From NCBI RefSeq assembly GCF_039595395.1, contig NZ_JBCNLP010000001.1, positions 3,720,001-3,784,000 of the forward strand: 64,000 nt of DNA, in the 5' to 3' direction. Below, one piece after another: positions 52,440-62,128 of this stretch. Source of the DNA: Novosphingobium sp. (GTDB taxonomy: Bacteria; Pseudomonadota; Alphaproteobacteria; Sphingomonadales; Sphingomonadaceae). The notes under the pieces were generated by a model. That model saw only the letters and a list, made by a program, of their open reading frames with translations, was not told the DNA's origin and ran no database searches. Made by a program: the position numbers and the translations under genes. Position 1 is the first letter of the stretch. Each line of letters starts with the position of its first letter.

Positions 52440-54251
52440 ATGGCCGAGGCCATTCCTGCCAATCCCGGTATGGCGCTGGTTCCAGCGCAGCCGCAGTCGC
52501 TGATCGGTACGCTGACCGATCCGGCGGGTGGCACGCCGATGGAACGCGCGCGCGGTTTCCTCGCGCAGGGACCGGTGAAAAAGGCTCTGCCCTGGTTCGC
52601 CGGCATGGCCGTGCTGGGCGGTGCCGCCGTGGCCTGGTCCACGCTGGCCCCCGCCCCTCAGCGCGTGCTCTATGCCCAGCTTGACGATGCCGAGCGCGCC
52701 AGCGTGGTCGGCGCGCTGGACAAGGGCAACATCCATTACCGCATCGACAGCAGCACCGGCGCGCTGACGGTGGATGAAGGCGATGTCTACAAGGCACGCA
52801 TGCTGGTCGCCCAGAATGGCGCGCTGGCCCTGCCCGACACCGCCAATGACAGCCTCGACAAGCTGCCGATGGGCGCCTCGCGCGCTCTGGAAGGCGAGCG
52901 TCTGCGCGCGGCCCGCGAACACGAGCTGATGCTCTCGATCAAGGAGATCGACGGGGTTCAGGCGGTGCGCGTCCATCTGGCCGAGGGCGAGAAATCGGTC
53001 TTCGTGCGCGATCAGATCGCCCCTTCGGCCAGCGTCATGCTGCGCCTGGCCGATGGCCGCCAGCTTTCGGAAAATCAGGTTTCGGCCATCGTCAATCTGG
53101 TGGCCGGCTCGGTGCCGGGCCTGACGCCCGACGCCGTGAAGGTCGTCGATCAGCGCGGCCATCTGCTTTCGCAGAAGGGCAGCGTCGACTCCGACCGCAT
53201 GGATATGCAGTCGCGCATGGAAGAGAAGCTGCGTGGGCAAGTCGCCACGCTGCTGACCCCGATGCTGGGCGACGGCAATTTCACCAGCGAGATCCAGGTC
53301 GATCTCGACATGGATCAGGTCACCTCGGCCCGCGAAAGCTATGACAAGCAGGGCGTGGTGCGCAGCGAGACCAGCCAGCAGAGCCAGCAGCCCGCCTCCG
53401 CCGCGGCTGTCGGCGTGCCCGGCACGCTTTCGAACACGCCGCCGCCCTCCACCCAGCCGGTGGCCGGGGCGCCCGGCGCTCCGCCGCCACCCGCTCCCGG
53501 CACGACGCCGCCTGCCGCCGGCGCCGCTGGTGCCACCGCGCCCGGCGCAACGCCTTCGGCCGCCGCCACGCCTGCGCCCACCGCCAGCGAAAGCTCGGCC
53601 AGCAAGAATTACGAACTGGGCCGCGAGGTTGCCGTCTCCAACACGGGGCCGGGCAAGATCAAGCGTCTGTCGGTCGCGGTGGCGCTCTCCGCCTCGGCGA
53701 TGGCCAAGTTCAAGCAGAGCGACATCGACCAGATCAAGCAGCTGGTCTCCGCCGCTGTCGGCGCCGACACCACGCGCGGCGACCAGATCGCCGTGGTGGC
53801 CCGCGCCTTCGACACGACGCCGGTCGCCAAGACGCCGTTCTACGAGACGCCCTGGTTCGCTCAGGCCCTGCATTACGGCGGGGCGCTGATCGGCCTGCTG
53901 ATGGTGCTGCTGCTGGCGGTCCGCCCGCTGATCAAGGCGCTCAAGGGCGACAAGCCCGCCGCCGGCAAGAAGGGCGCCAAGACCTCGGCTGTCGAGGAAG
54001 CGCTGGCCAATGCACCGATGCCCGCCCTGCCGCTGGCCGCCGGCGCGCCGCCGATCGTCAACATTTCGAGCGCCGCCGCCGCTGCCATGGGGCAGGATCA
54101 GGGTGGCCCCGCCATGGTTAACAACCACGCTGCCGACCAGTTGAACCGCCATGTCGGTCTGGCTCAGCAGATCGTCACCGAAAAGCCTGACAGCGCCGTG
54201 ATCGCACTGCGCCAGATGCTGCAACCGCCCGCCGAGAAGGAAGACGCCTGA
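52440..54251 (+). CDS. fliF: Flagellar MS-ring protein FliF
   Basis: The 603-residue protein has a membrane span after residue 40 (LPWFAGMAVLGGAAVAWSTL) and ring-building motifs with SVVGALDKGNIHYRIDSSTG and EHELMLSIKEIDGVQAVRVH. A long Pro/Ala-rich insert follows, then KNYELGREVAVSNTGPGKIK. A second span (YGGALIGLLMVLLLAVRPLI) precedes the FliG-binding tail VTEKPDSAVIALRQML. The stop overlaps the fliG start (TGATG). Confidence 0.97.
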   Translation: MAEAIPANPGMALVPAQPQSLIGTLTDPAGGTPMERARGFLAQGPVKKALPWFAGMAVLGGAAVAWSTLAPAPQRVLYAQLDDAERASVVGALDKGNIHYRIDSSTGALTVDEGDVYKARMLVAQNGALALPDTANDSLDKLPMGASRALEGERLRAAREHELMLSIKEIDGVQAVRVHLAEGEKSVFVRDQIAPSASVMLRLADGRQLSENQVSAIVNLVAGSVPGLTPDAVKVVDQRGHLLSQKGSVDSDRMDMQSRMEEKLRGQVATLLTPMLGDGNFTSEIQVDLDMDQVTSARESYDKQGVVRSETSQQSQQPASAAAVGVPGTLSNTPPPSTQPVAGAPGAPPPPAPGTTPPAAGAAGATAPGATPSAAATPAPTASESSASKNYELGREVAVSNTGPGKIKRLSVAVALSASAMAKFKQSDIDQIKQLVSAAVGADTTRGDQIAVVARAFDTTPVAKTPFYETPWFAQALHYGGALIGLLMVLLLAVRPLIKALKGDKPAAGKKGAKTSAVEEALANAPMPALPLAAGAPPIVNISSAAAAAMGQDQGGPAMVNNHAADQLNRHVGLAQQIVTEKPDSAVIALRQMLQPPAEKEDA

Positions 54252-55288
54252 TGAGCGCGATCGACGATGAGGCCATGCTGGCGGAGGGGCTCGAACATCT
54301 CTCCGACGCCGAGGCCGCAGCCATTCTGGTGATGCTGCTGGGCGACGATCAGGCCAGCCGCCTGCTGGGCCAACTGACCCCCACGGAGCTGAAACTGCTC
54401 GGCGAAAAGATGATGGCTCTGGGCGACATCGGTCCCCAGGCGATCATGCGCGCGGTCGAGGGCTTTGTCGCCAAGACCGAAGTGCTGGGCATCGACGGCT
54501 ACGGCCGCCAGAAGCGCGTGCACGAAATGATGGCGCGCGCCGTGGGCGATGTGAAGGCCGAAAACCTGATGCAGCGCATCGTTCCCGATGCGCCGCCCGC
54601 CTCCAGCCTGGAGATCGCGCGCTGGCTCAACCCGCCCGCGATCATTCCGCTGATCAAGGGCGAGATGCCGCAGCCCATCGCCGTGCTGCTGGTGCAGCTT
54701 GAGCCCGAGGTCGCCGCGCAGGTGCTCCATTCGCTGCCCAATGATGTGCAGACGCAGGTCGTGCACCGCGTCGCCACCATGGGGCCTGTCGCGCCCGAGG
54801 CGATCATCATGCTGGAAGAGCTGCTGACCCGCCGCATCGGCGAGCATCACGGTGCCGCCGCGCTGCATCTGGGCGGCGCGCGCAATGCGGCTGAAATCAT
54901 GAACAATTCGGGCAAGGTCGTCGAAAAGCGCATCATGCCCGAAATCACCAAGATGGACAAAAACCTGGCCAAGGCGATCGAGAACGAGATGTTCAAGTTC
55001 GAGCATCTCTTCGTGCTGGGCCCCAAGGATATGGGCACGCTGCTGCGCGATGTGGAGAACGATACGCTGATCAACGCCCTGAAGGGCATTCCGGAAGATC
55101 AGCGCGATGTGTTCTTCGCCGCCATGTCCAGCCGCGCCGCCGATGGCGTGAAGGACGAGATCGCCGGTCGCGGTCGCCTCAAGATGGCCGAATGCATCGA
55201 GGCGCAGAAGATCATCGTCAATGCCGCGCGCCGTCTGGCCGCGGAAGGCACCATCTCCTTCGGCGCGGGTGACGACGAATATGTCTAA
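54251..55288 (+). CDS. fliG: Flagellar motor switch protein FliG
   Basis: The 345-residue rotor protein has LSDAEAAAILVMLLGDDQAS in the FliF-binding domain and LLVQLEPEVAAQVLHSLPND in the middle. The C-terminal torque helix region reads FKFEHLFVLGPKDMGTLLRD with SRAADGVKDEIAGRGRLKMA. These contain charged residues that interact with MotA. Confidence 0.97.
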   Translation: MSAIDDEAMLAEGLEHLSDAEAAAILVMLLGDDQASRLLGQLTPTELKLLGEKMMALGDIGPQAIMRAVEGFVAKTEVLGIDGYGRQKRVHEMMARAVGDVKAENLMQRIVPDAPPASSLEIARWLNPPAIIPLIKGEMPQPIAVLLVQLEPEVAAQVLHSLPNDVQTQVVHRVATMGPVAPEAIIMLEELLTRRIGEHHGAAALHLGGARNAAEIMNNSGKVVEKRIMPEITKMDKNLAKAIENEMFKFEHLFVLGPKDMGTLLRDVENDTLINALKGIPEDQRDVFFAAMSSRAADGVKDEIAGRGRLKMAECIEAQKIIVNAARRLAAEGTISFGAGDDEYV

Positions 55289-56096
55289 GGCCCCCACTGA
55301 ATCCAAGGTTCCCACTGGCACCAAAGCCGCCGCGAAACCTGCTTCTCCCAAACCGGCGGCGGCGAAAAAAGCCGCCGCTGCCGAGCCTGCCGCCCCCCAG
55401 CCTGAACGCCGCGCCGATCTGGCCAGCCTGTTCGCCCGCCCCGGCGGCGGCTTCTCGCTCGACCAGCGCTATATCGCCACGCCGGTCGAGATGGCGGCGC
55501 CGACGGGCTCGGGTCTGGCCTATTCCGATCTGCGCCCGACGCGCGTGATCGATCCGGCCCTGCCGACCATGCCTGTGGTGCCCGAGGCGCCGCCGGTCGA
55601 CCCGGTCGCCCAAGCCCGCGAGGAGGCCCATGCCCAAGGTTACGCCGAGGGTCATGCCGAGGCCGAACATGATTTCCTGCAGCGCGAGGCCCTGCGCGCC
55701 CGCTTCGCCTTCGCCTTCGACCGCATCGATGCGCAATGCGCCGAGCAACTGCGGGGCCGCCTGATGGATACGGTGATGGCGCTGTGCGAGGCGACGCTCG
55801 CCCCGCTGGCACTGGACAAGGAAGCGCTGGCCCTGCGGGTGAAGCGCGCGGTGGCGATGTTCTCGCGCGCCGATGATGATCGCGTGATCCGCCTCAACCC
55901 CGAGGATATGGAGCTGGTGCAGGATCATCTGCCCGAAGGATGGACCTTCGTGCCCGATCCGACGTTGGAACCCGGAGCGCTGCGCGTGGAAACCAGCAGC
56001 CGCGGCATGGAAGGCGGCGGCGTGGAAGACGGTCCCGAGCAATGGCGCCGCGCCATCGCCGAAGCGCTGGATCTGACGCTGCCCGAGCCGGAATAA
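55281..56096 (+). CDS. fliH: Flagellar export stator protein FliH
   Basis: The 271-residue protein has a Lys/Ala/Pro-rich start and an AREEAHAQGYAEGHAEAEHD segment with the GxxxG-like repeats usual in FliH. The C-terminal half (LRVKRAVAMFSRADDDRVIR and LNPEDMELVQDHLPEG) resembles the V-ATPase E-type domain. I start at ATG 55281, overlapping the fliG stop by 8 bp. FliH holds FliI at the export gate. Confidence 0.9.
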   Translation: MSKAPTESKVPTGTKAAAKPASPKPAAAKKAAAAEPAAPQPERRADLASLFARPGGGFSLDQRYIATPVEMAAPTGSGLAYSDLRPTRVIDPALPTMPVVPEAPPVDPVAQAREEAHAQGYAEGHAEAEHDFLQREALRARFAFAFDRIDAQCAEQLRGRLMDTVMALCEATLAPLALDKEALALRVKRAVAMFSRADDDRVIRLNPEDMELVQDHLPEGWTFVPDPTLEPGALRVETSSRGMEGGGVEDGPEQWRRAIAEALDLTLPEPE

Positions 56097-56163
56097 AGCG
56101 TTTTTTCGCCGGTTCATGCCGGATGAAAGCGCTGCCTGAAATGTCTAGTCGGGAACGACTGTT

Positions 56164-57489
56164 ATGCTGAAACTCTTCGACGCGCTGCTGGCCGATGTCG
56201 CAGCCACCCCCATCGATCTCACGCCGCGCCGCTATGGCACGGTGCTGGCCTGCGATGGCGGTCTGCTGGAAATGTCGGGCCTGTCGGTGCCGGTCGGCTC
56301 GCTGTGCCGCGTGTCCCACAGCAACGGAAAGTCGCTGCTGGCCGAGGTGATCGGTTTCCGCAACGGACGCACGCTGGCCATGCTGCTGGGCGACACCGTG
56401 ATGCTGCGCCCCGGCGCCCGCGTCCGCCCCGAAGGGCGCCCCGGCATGCTGCCGGTGGGCGAGGCTTTCCTTGGCCGCGCGGTGGATGGCGAAGGCCGCC
56501 CCATCGACGGCCTCGGACCGATCCATGCCCGCGATTACCATCCCGCCGGCGGTATCCGCGCCGGCGCGCTTGATCGCTCCCCGGTGCGGCTGCCCTTCGA
56601 TACGGGCGTGCGCGCGCTCAACGCCATCACCACCTTTGGCGTCGGCCAGCGTATCGGCATCATGGCCGGTTCGGGCGTCGGCAAATCGGTGCTGCTCGAC
56701 ATGATCGCCCATGGCGCCAATGCCGAGGTCATCATCGTCGGCCTGATCGGCGAGCGCGCCCGCGAAGTCTCCGATTTCGTCGAGCGCCATATGATCGGGC
56801 CCAAACGCGCCTGCACCGCCGTCATCGCCGTGCCTGCCGATCATGCCCCCAATCTGCGCATTCGCGGCGCGATGCTCGCCACCTCCATGGCCGAGCATTT
56901 CCGCGCCAAGGGCAAGCGGGTGCTGCTGATCATGGATTCGCTCACCCGCGTCGCCCATGCCGGGCGCGAGATCGGGCTTTTGCTGGGCGAGCCCGGCGCG
57001 GCGCGCGGCTATCCCCCTTCGGCGCTGGCCACCATCACCAAGCTGGTGGAACGCGCGGGCAATTCCGCGCAGAGCGGCGGCTCGATCACCGGCATCTACA
57101 CCGTGCTGGCCGATGGCGACAGTCAGGACGATCCGGTCGTCGATACGGCGCGTTCGATCCTCGATGGTCATATCGTGCTCAGCCGCGATCTGGCGCAGCG
57201 CGGGCAATATCCCGCCATCGACATTGCCGCCTCGCTCTCGCGCGTGATGACCGACATCACCAGCCGCGAGCATGAAGCCGCCGCCCGCGCTTTCCGCGCA
57301 CTGGTCGCCGCTTACGAGGCCAACCGCGATCTGGTGCTGATGGGCGCCTATCGCGCCGGGGCCGACCAGCAGCTCGACCGGGCCATCGCCATGCATCCGC
57401 ATCTGGTCGCCTTCCTCACGCAGGAGGGGCGCAATCTGGTGCCTTTGGGCGAAAGCATCGCCCAGTTGCAGCAATTGATGGGCCTGTGA
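56164..57489 (+). CDS. fliI: Flagellar export ATPase FliI
   Basis: The 441-residue protein carries Walker A in RIGIMAGSGVGKSVLLDMIA, and GLIGERAREVSDFVERHMIG. Walker B is RVLLIMDSLTRVAHAGREIG, and GEPGAARGYPPSALATITKL is characteristic of FliI. It energises export of flagellar subunits. Confidence 0.97.
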   Translation: MLKLFDALLADVAATPIDLTPRRYGTVLACDGGLLEMSGLSVPVGSLCRVSHSNGKSLLAEVIGFRNGRTLAMLLGDTVMLRPGARVRPEGRPGMLPVGEAFLGRAVDGEGRPIDGLGPIHARDYHPAGGIRAGALDRSPVRLPFDTGVRALNAITTFGVGQRIGIMAGSGVGKSVLLDMIAHGANAEVIIVGLIGERAREVSDFVERHMIGPKRACTAVIAVPADHAPNLRIRGAMLATSMAEHFRAKGKRVLLIMDSLTRVAHAGREIGLLLGEPGAARGYPPSALATITKLVERAGNSAQSGGSITGIYTVLADGDSQDDPVVDTARSILDGHIVLSRDLAQRGQYPAIDIAASLSRVMTDITSREHEAAARAFRALVAAYEANRDLVLMGAYRAGADQQLDRAIAMHPHLVAFLTQEGRNLVPLGESIAQLQQLMGL

Positions 57490-57493
57490 TGCC

Positions 57494-57943
57494 ATGAAGG
57501 CCGAACGCGCCAAACTGGCAAGGCTGCAAAGGCTGGAAAAGCTGCGCGCCATCGCCAAGCAGAACGCCGTGACGGAAGCCGCGCGCGCGGAAACCACGCT
57601 GACCCAGCTCAACACGCTGGCCGAGCGCACCCGCTCGCTTACGCAGGAATATGCCGCGCGGCGCGATATGGCCGATGGCGCCGATCTGGCGCGGATGGCG
57701 CGATTTGTCATGGGGCTGCAAGGCATTGCCGCCACCACCAATGCCGACCGGCAACGCGCCCATGCTCTGGCCGACCGGCGGCAGGCCGAACTGGTCGCCG
57801 CCGAGCGCCGCCGCGCCGCGGTGGAGGAAAGAGCGCAGGAACAGGCGCGTTTTATCGCCAACAAGCTGCGCAATGCCAGCTTTTCCGGCAATTCTTCAGG
57901 GCGTGTCCCAAGTGGGGACGATTCTGGCACGGACCATGCATAA
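57494..57943 (+). CDS. fliJ: Flagellar export protein FliJ
   Basis: The 149-residue protein is a single long antiparallel coiled coil with KLARLQRLEKLRAIAKQNAV and ADRRQAELVAAERRRAAVEE. Length, helicity and place between fliI and fliK support FliJ, the stalk-like partner of FliI. A sigma-54-like site lies over its last codons. Confidence 0.85.
   Translation: MKAERAKLARLQRLEKLRAIAKQNAVTEAARAETTLTQLNTLAERTRSLTQEYAARRDMADGADLARMARFVMGLQGIAATTNADRQRAHALADRRQAELVAAERRRAAVEERAQEQARFIANKLRNASFSGNSSGRVPSGDDSGTDHA
57925..57939 (+). promoter_or_regulatory. Possible sigma-54 promoter before fliK
   Basis: TGGCACGGACCATGC keeps GG at -24 and GC at -12 with N5 spacing; only the first T of TTGC is changed. 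A start near 57952 would precede the fliK ATG at 57977. It lies inside the fliJ 3' end, so chance similarity is possible. Confidence 0.5.
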
Positions 57944-57976
57944 CTCCTGAGGCAATTGCCGCACGGAGTTTAGTTC

Positions 57977-59788
57977 ATGCCCAATACCGCTGCCTCATCT
58001 TCAGTTCTTGCCGGTTCGGGCCTGGCTTCGGGCAGCGTTTCCGTTGCCGCTCAGGGCGGCGTTTCGGCGGCCACGTCGGGCAGCAAGGGCGGCAAAGGCA
58101 CGGATTTCGGGGCTGTGATGGACCGTCAGGCCCATGACACTCAACATGCGGCCCAAAAGCAGGCCGCGCCCAAGGCAGGCAAGCTGGCCAAGGCCGGTGC
58201 AGCCGACACCAAGACCTCCGACGACGATCAGGATAGCGACCAGACGGCAACCGGCAAGAGTTTGCCGCTTGCCGGTCTGGCTGCCGCCGCTTTGCCGTTG
58301 CCGGTCTCGCTGGCCGTCAATGCCGTGGCCAATGTCGTCGCCCCCGCCGACAAGGCCACCAGCAGCGATCAGGCCCAGACGGCCGCAGCCACCGATGCCG
58401 CCTCCGGCACGCAGGCCGCCTCTCTGGCCGCGCCCGCCCTGCCTCAACTGGCTACCACGCAGCAGCCCGTCGCGGCGGATGTGACCGCGCCTCAGATCGG
58501 CGCGCAGGCCAGCCGTGAGGCCGCGCGCCTGTCGGCCCGTCTTTCCGCTCAACTGTCCTCGGGCACCGCAACCTCGGCGCAGACCACGCCCGCCGCGCTG
58601 GCCGCCGCCACTCAGCCCGCCCTCACCGATGCGCAGGGCAACGCGCCGATCACGCTCAATGTCGGCGGCATCAACGCCACGGTCGATCCGGCCAGCCTGA
58701 CGGTTGCCGCCGCCACGCCCGCCGCCACCGATGCGACGGCCGCCGCGACCCAGCCCGCCCCCACCATCGCCATCAATGCCGCGCTGGCCCTGAACACGGC
58801 GCCCGCCACCACGCCTGCGCCCCCTGCGACCACCGCCGCCGCGACGCTCCAGCCTGCTGTCACTCCGGCCGACGCCGCGCAGGCCACTGCGCAGAGCGCC
58901 GCCGTCCAGGCCGCCGTGGCTCAGCCCACGGTCGCCCAGCCCGCTACCGCAACCACGGACGAGGCCGACATGCAGGACACCACCACCGCTACCACGACCC
59001 GCATGGCCGCCCGCGTCCCGGCGCAGGGCAAGCCCGCCGCCGCGCGCAATCCCACCCCCAACCGCAATGGTGCCACCGCCGACAGCGACGGCAGTGCCGG
59101 GCAGGATACCGCCCAGAACGGCGCCCAGATTGCATCCTCCTCCGCCCGTCTGCCGGTGAGCGCACCGGCGGATGGCGCCAGCCTGCCGGACAACGCTCCC
59201 AATCAGGTCCAGCTGCTGGCGTCGGCGGGAACCGCTGTCGCGCCGTCCACCACGGCCACCGGTCCCGCCACCCCTTCGGCGCCCCAGAACGGGCCGGACA
59301 TGGCCGCTCTGGTCGACCGGCTGGTCGAGGCCCGCGCCGCCGCCCGCTCGGGTCTGGGCACGCAAAGCGTGCAGGCCGCGATCACCCATGCCGATTTCGG
59401 CAAGGTCTCGCTGCGCTTCGACCAGAACGATGACGGCATGAGCGTCTCGATGGCCAGCAACGACCCGGCCTTCGCCCCCGCCGCGCGCGCCGCCATGGCG
59501 CAGGCCTCCACCGTTTCGGCGGCGGGCAGCAGTGCCCAGGGCAATGCGACGGGTCAGCAGAGCAGCGGCCAGCAGCACAATCAGCAGCAGTCCCAGCTTC
59601 AAGGCTGGGCCCAGAACAGCAGCCGCGGCGCCGACGCCAATGCCTCGGGCTCGTCCGGGCAGCAGCAGGGCCAGAACGGCCAGCAGGGCAATCCTGCCGG
59701 TCAGGGCCGCCCCGCGCCTCAGGCTTCCACCACAAAGCGGGCCAAGGATGACACGACCGTGCAATCGCGCGGCGGTATTCTGGCCTGA
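57977..59788 (+). CDS. fliK: Hook-length control protein FliK
   Basis: The 603-residue protein is Ala/Thr/Gln-rich with long low-complexity tracts. The C-terminal hook-length domain is visible around residue 460-515 with AITHADFGKVSLRFDQNDDG, SVSMASNDPAFAPAARAAMA and a Gln-rich tail. FliK measures the hook and switches export specificity. Low conservation outside the C-terminal domain is normal for it. Confidence 0.87.
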   Translation: MPNTAASSSVLAGSGLASGSVSVAAQGGVSAATSGSKGGKGTDFGAVMDRQAHDTQHAAQKQAAPKAGKLAKAGAADTKTSDDDQDSDQTATGKSLPLAGLAAAALPLPVSLAVNAVANVVAPADKATSSDQAQTAAATDAASGTQAASLAAPALPQLATTQQPVAADVTAPQIGAQASREAARLSARLSAQLSSGTATSAQTTPAALAAATQPALTDAQGNAPITLNVGGINATVDPASLTVAAATPAATDATAAATQPAPTIAINAALALNTAPATTPAPPATTAAATLQPAVTPADAAQATAQSAAVQAAVAQPTVAQPATATTDEADMQDTTTATTTRMAARVPAQGKPAAARNPTPNRNGATADSDGSAGQDTAQNGAQIASSSARLPVSAPADGASLPDNAPNQVQLLASAGTAVAPSTTATGPATPSAPQNGPDMAALVDRLVEARAAARSGLGTQSVQAAITHADFGKVSLRFDQNDDGMSVSMASNDPAFAPAARAAMAQASTVSAAGSSAQGNATGQQSSGQQHNQQQSQLQGWAQNSSRGADANASGSSGQQQGQNGQQGNPAGQGRPAPQASTTKRAKDDTTVQSRGGILA

Positions 59789-59848
59789 TCGCGCCCATCC
59801 GGGATTATCCGGGTTTCGCGCCCGCCCATCTTTTGACAGAGACCGATC

Positions 59849-60445
59849 ATGAGCAAGGCTGAAGCAGCAACCGAAGAAAAACCCGCCAAGAAGGGCAAGA
59901 GCATGGTGATGGTGATCGCCATCGTCGCCGTGCTGATGCTGGCGGTGGGCGGAGGCGCTGCCTTTGCCATGGTCAAGATGGGCATCATCGGCGGCGGCGG
60001 TGCCAAGGCCAAGGAAGAGCTGGGCCCCAAGCTGGTGCGCAAGGGCGAGGTCGATCCCTATGCCCCCAAGGCCGAAGGCAAGGAAGGCGAGGGCGGTGCC
60101 GAAGTCGAAGGCGAAGGCGGCAGCCCCTACAAGACCAGCTATTACAATTTCAGCGAGGATTTCACCTCGAACCTCAAGGGCTCGGCCCAGTTGATCCAGG
60201 TCAGCTTGGCCTGTTCGACCCACCGCGACGGCCGCGTCATCATGTGGCTGAAGAAGCATGAGCTGGCGGTCCGCTCCGCGATGCTCAGCGTGCTGGCCGA
60301 CACCCCTGCCGACGATATTGAAACCATCGAGGGCAAGGAAAAGCTGACCAAGCGCCTGACTGCCGCGATCAATCAGGTGCTCACCAAGGAAGAAGGTTTC
60401 GGCGGCGTCGATGACGTCTATTTCAAAACCTTCCTTGTTCAGTGA
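59849..60445 (+). CDS. fliL: Flagellar basal body protein FliL
   Basis: The 198-residue protein has an N-terminal span (SMVMVIAIVAVLMLAVGGGA), a Lys/Glu-rich linker, and the FliL periplasmic domain with FSEDFTSNLKGSAQLIQVSL. The conserved C-terminus LTKEEGFGGVDDVYFKTFLV is present. FliL surrounds the stator and supports its function. Confidence 0.94.
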   Translation: MSKAEAATEEKPAKKGKSMVMVIAIVAVLMLAVGGGAAFAMVKMGIIGGGGAKAKEELGPKLVRKGEVDPYAPKAEGKEGEGGAEVEGEGGSPYKTSYYNFSEDFTSNLKGSAQLIQVSLACSTHRDGRVIMWLKKHELAVRSAMLSVLADTPADDIETIEGKEKLTKRLTAAINQVLTKEEGFGGVDDVYFKTFLVQ

Positions 60446-60517
60446 TAAGCCCTCTTCTCCGCCGCACCTTTTCAACTTTCACGCCCCCTCCTTTCACGAG
60501 AGCGACGGTCTGACCCG

Positions 60518-61450
60518 ATGAAACCCGAACGCGCCTTTATCGCCGAACGCACCCTGGCCCAGCACGCCCCCGAGCTGCTGCGCCAAGGCCCCGGAGCGGC
60601 CGAACTGCTGCCCCTGCTCAACCGTCTGGGTGACCGCATGGCCCGCCGCATGGCCGCCGCGCTCGCCCCGCTGCTGGGCGGCGAGGCCCCGCTGGTGAAG
60701 GCCACCTCCGCCAAGGAAGGTGACCTCTCCACGCTGCACGGGTCGATCGCCACGCTGGCGGCCAACAGCATCTTCGCGGTGGGCGGCAATGCGCCCCTGT
60801 TTGTCTCGGTCGAGGCCGAGCCGGTGCTGCGCATCGTCGACCGCGCTTTCGGCGGCAAGGGTGAGGCCCCGGCCCCCCTGCCCGAAACCTTCCCCATGGC
60901 CGCCGAGCTGATGATCGGTCGCATGGAGACGCTGATCGCCGATCACCTCTCGGCCGCGCTGACCGCCACGGCGGGCCGCGCGCCCGGCATGCCGGTGCCC
61001 AGCATCGTGCCGCAGCGCCGCGACGGCAATCTGGCGATGCTGGCCCCCTTCCCCGAGGACCAGACGCTGGCCATCGTCACGCTGGAAGTCGATGACGGCG
61101 GCACGCTGCCCTGGCTGATCACGGTCGCCATGCCGATCGGCACGCTGGCCCGTCTCTTCGGTTTCGCCGAAGGGTCCGAAGTGCTCTCCATCGGCCGTGT
61201 CCATCCCGTGGGCAGCCCCTCGGACGCGCCTTTCAGCGACCTGCCCATCGAGGTGCGCGCCATTGTGGTGGACATGCGCATTTCCTTCTCCACCATTGCC
61301 AATCTGGCGCCCGGCGATGTGCTGCCGGTCTCCGTCGCGCGCGCCGTGCCGCTGCGCGTGGGCAATGCCACCTTTGCACAGGGCACGATCGGTGCGGTGG
61401 ACGAGCGCGTCGCCGTCCAGATCACCAAGGCCTTCGACGATACCATCTGA
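60518..61450 (+). CDS. fliM: Flagellar motor switch protein FliM
   Basis: The 310-residue protein contains GGNAPLFVSVEAEPVLRIVD and PMAAELMIGRMETLIADHLS. Its C-terminal SpoA domain has LPIEVRAIVVDMRISFSTIA and NLAPGDVLPV. The N-terminal CheY-binding motif of enteric FliM is not obvious, and no chemotaxis gene is present in the window. Confidence 0.9.
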   Translation: MKPERAFIAERTLAQHAPELLRQGPGAAELLPLLNRLGDRMARRMAAALAPLLGGEAPLVKATSAKEGDLSTLHGSIATLAANSIFAVGGNAPLFVSVEAEPVLRIVDRAFGGKGEAPAPLPETFPMAAELMIGRMETLIADHLSAALTATAGRAPGMPVPSIVPQRRDGNLAMLAPFPEDQTLAIVTLEVDDGGTLPWLITVAMPIGTLARLFGFAEGSEVLSIGRVHPVGSPSDAPFSDLPIEVRAIVVDMRISFSTIANLAPGDVLPVSVARAVPLRVGNATFAQGTIGAVDERVAVQITKAFDDTI

Positions 61451-61480
61451 TCTTACTGAATTTTCTGGGAGCAACTGACC

Positions 61481-61753
61481 ATGAATCTCAATCCCCGCGG
61501 CTTCGATTTCCTGAAGGATGTGGATGTGCGCCTCTCGGTCGAACTGGGCCGGGCCGATATGAAACTGCGCGACGTGCTCTCGCTGGGCGAGGAAAGCGTG
61601 GTGCTTCTCGACCGCCTGACCGACGAACTGTTGGACGTTATGGTTAATGGCAAGGTCATCGCGAAGGGCGAGATCGTGGCCCAGGGCAACCGTTTCGGCC
61701 TGCGCATCGTGGAAATGGCCAGCGGTGACGCCGCTCTGGACAGCGCCGCGTAA
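61481..61753 (+). CDS. fliN: Flagellar motor switch protein FliN
   Basis: The 90-residue SpoA-domain protein reads LKDVDVRLSVELGRADMKLR with DVLSLGEESVVLLDRLTDEL and GKVIAKGEIVAQGNRFGLRI, a textbook FliN. Its stop overlaps the fliO start (TAATG). Confidence 0.96.
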   Translation: MNLNPRGFDFLKDVDVRLSVELGRADMKLRDVLSLGEESVVLLDRLTDELLDVMVNGKVIAKGEIVAQGNRFGLRIVEMASGDAALDSAA

Positions 61754-62127
61754 TGGGCTGGTACGTCCTCAAGCTGCTGATCCTGCTGCCGCTGATCGGC
61801 GGCATGGTCTGGGGCAGCCTCAAGCTGTCTCAGGTGATGCAGAACCGCATGCAGGGGGGCGATGGGCGCCGCCGTTCGGTCAAGGTGGTCGAGACGCTGA
61901 TGCTCTCACCCACGATGAAGCTGGCGGTGCTGGAATTTCACGGGAAGGAGATTCTGGTCTCCACCTCGCGCCACGGGCTGACCCGTCTGGCCGAGGCGCC
62001 CGCGCGTTCCGCGACGATCATCGATCATGAACCCGATGATGGTTTCGACAGCGACTTTGATGGCGATTTCTCTGGTGACCATGACGGCCCCAGCTTCGCC
62101 CGCACCCTGCGCCGCACGCAAAGGTAA
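61753..62127 (+). CDS. fliO: Flagellar export protein FliO
   Basis: The 124-residue protein has a membrane span at the N-terminus (LKLLILLPLIGGMVWGSLKL) and then VKVVETLMLSPTMKLAVLEF. It continues with KEILVSTSRHGLTRLAEAP, a pattern typical of the poorly conserved FliO. It lies between fliN and fliP, which settles the call. The tail is rich in Asp and Gly. Confidence 0.88.
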   Translation: MGWYVLKLLILLPLIGGMVWGSLKLSQVMQNRMQGGDGRRRSVKVVETLMLSPTMKLAVLEFHGKEILVSTSRHGLTRLAEAPARSATIIDHEPDDGFDSDFDGDFSGDHDGPSFARTLRRTQR

Positions 62128-62128
62128 G

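Noticed and set aside
60189..60202. FNR-like match TTGATCCAGGTCAG
   Set aside because: It lies inside the fliL coding sequence, has one mismatch, and no promoter context.
58001..60475. Minus-strand glycine-rich open frame of about 820 codons opposite fliK and fliL
   Set aside because: The glycine repeats arise from the Ala/Thr-rich fliK codons on the other strand; FliK and FliL are well supported.
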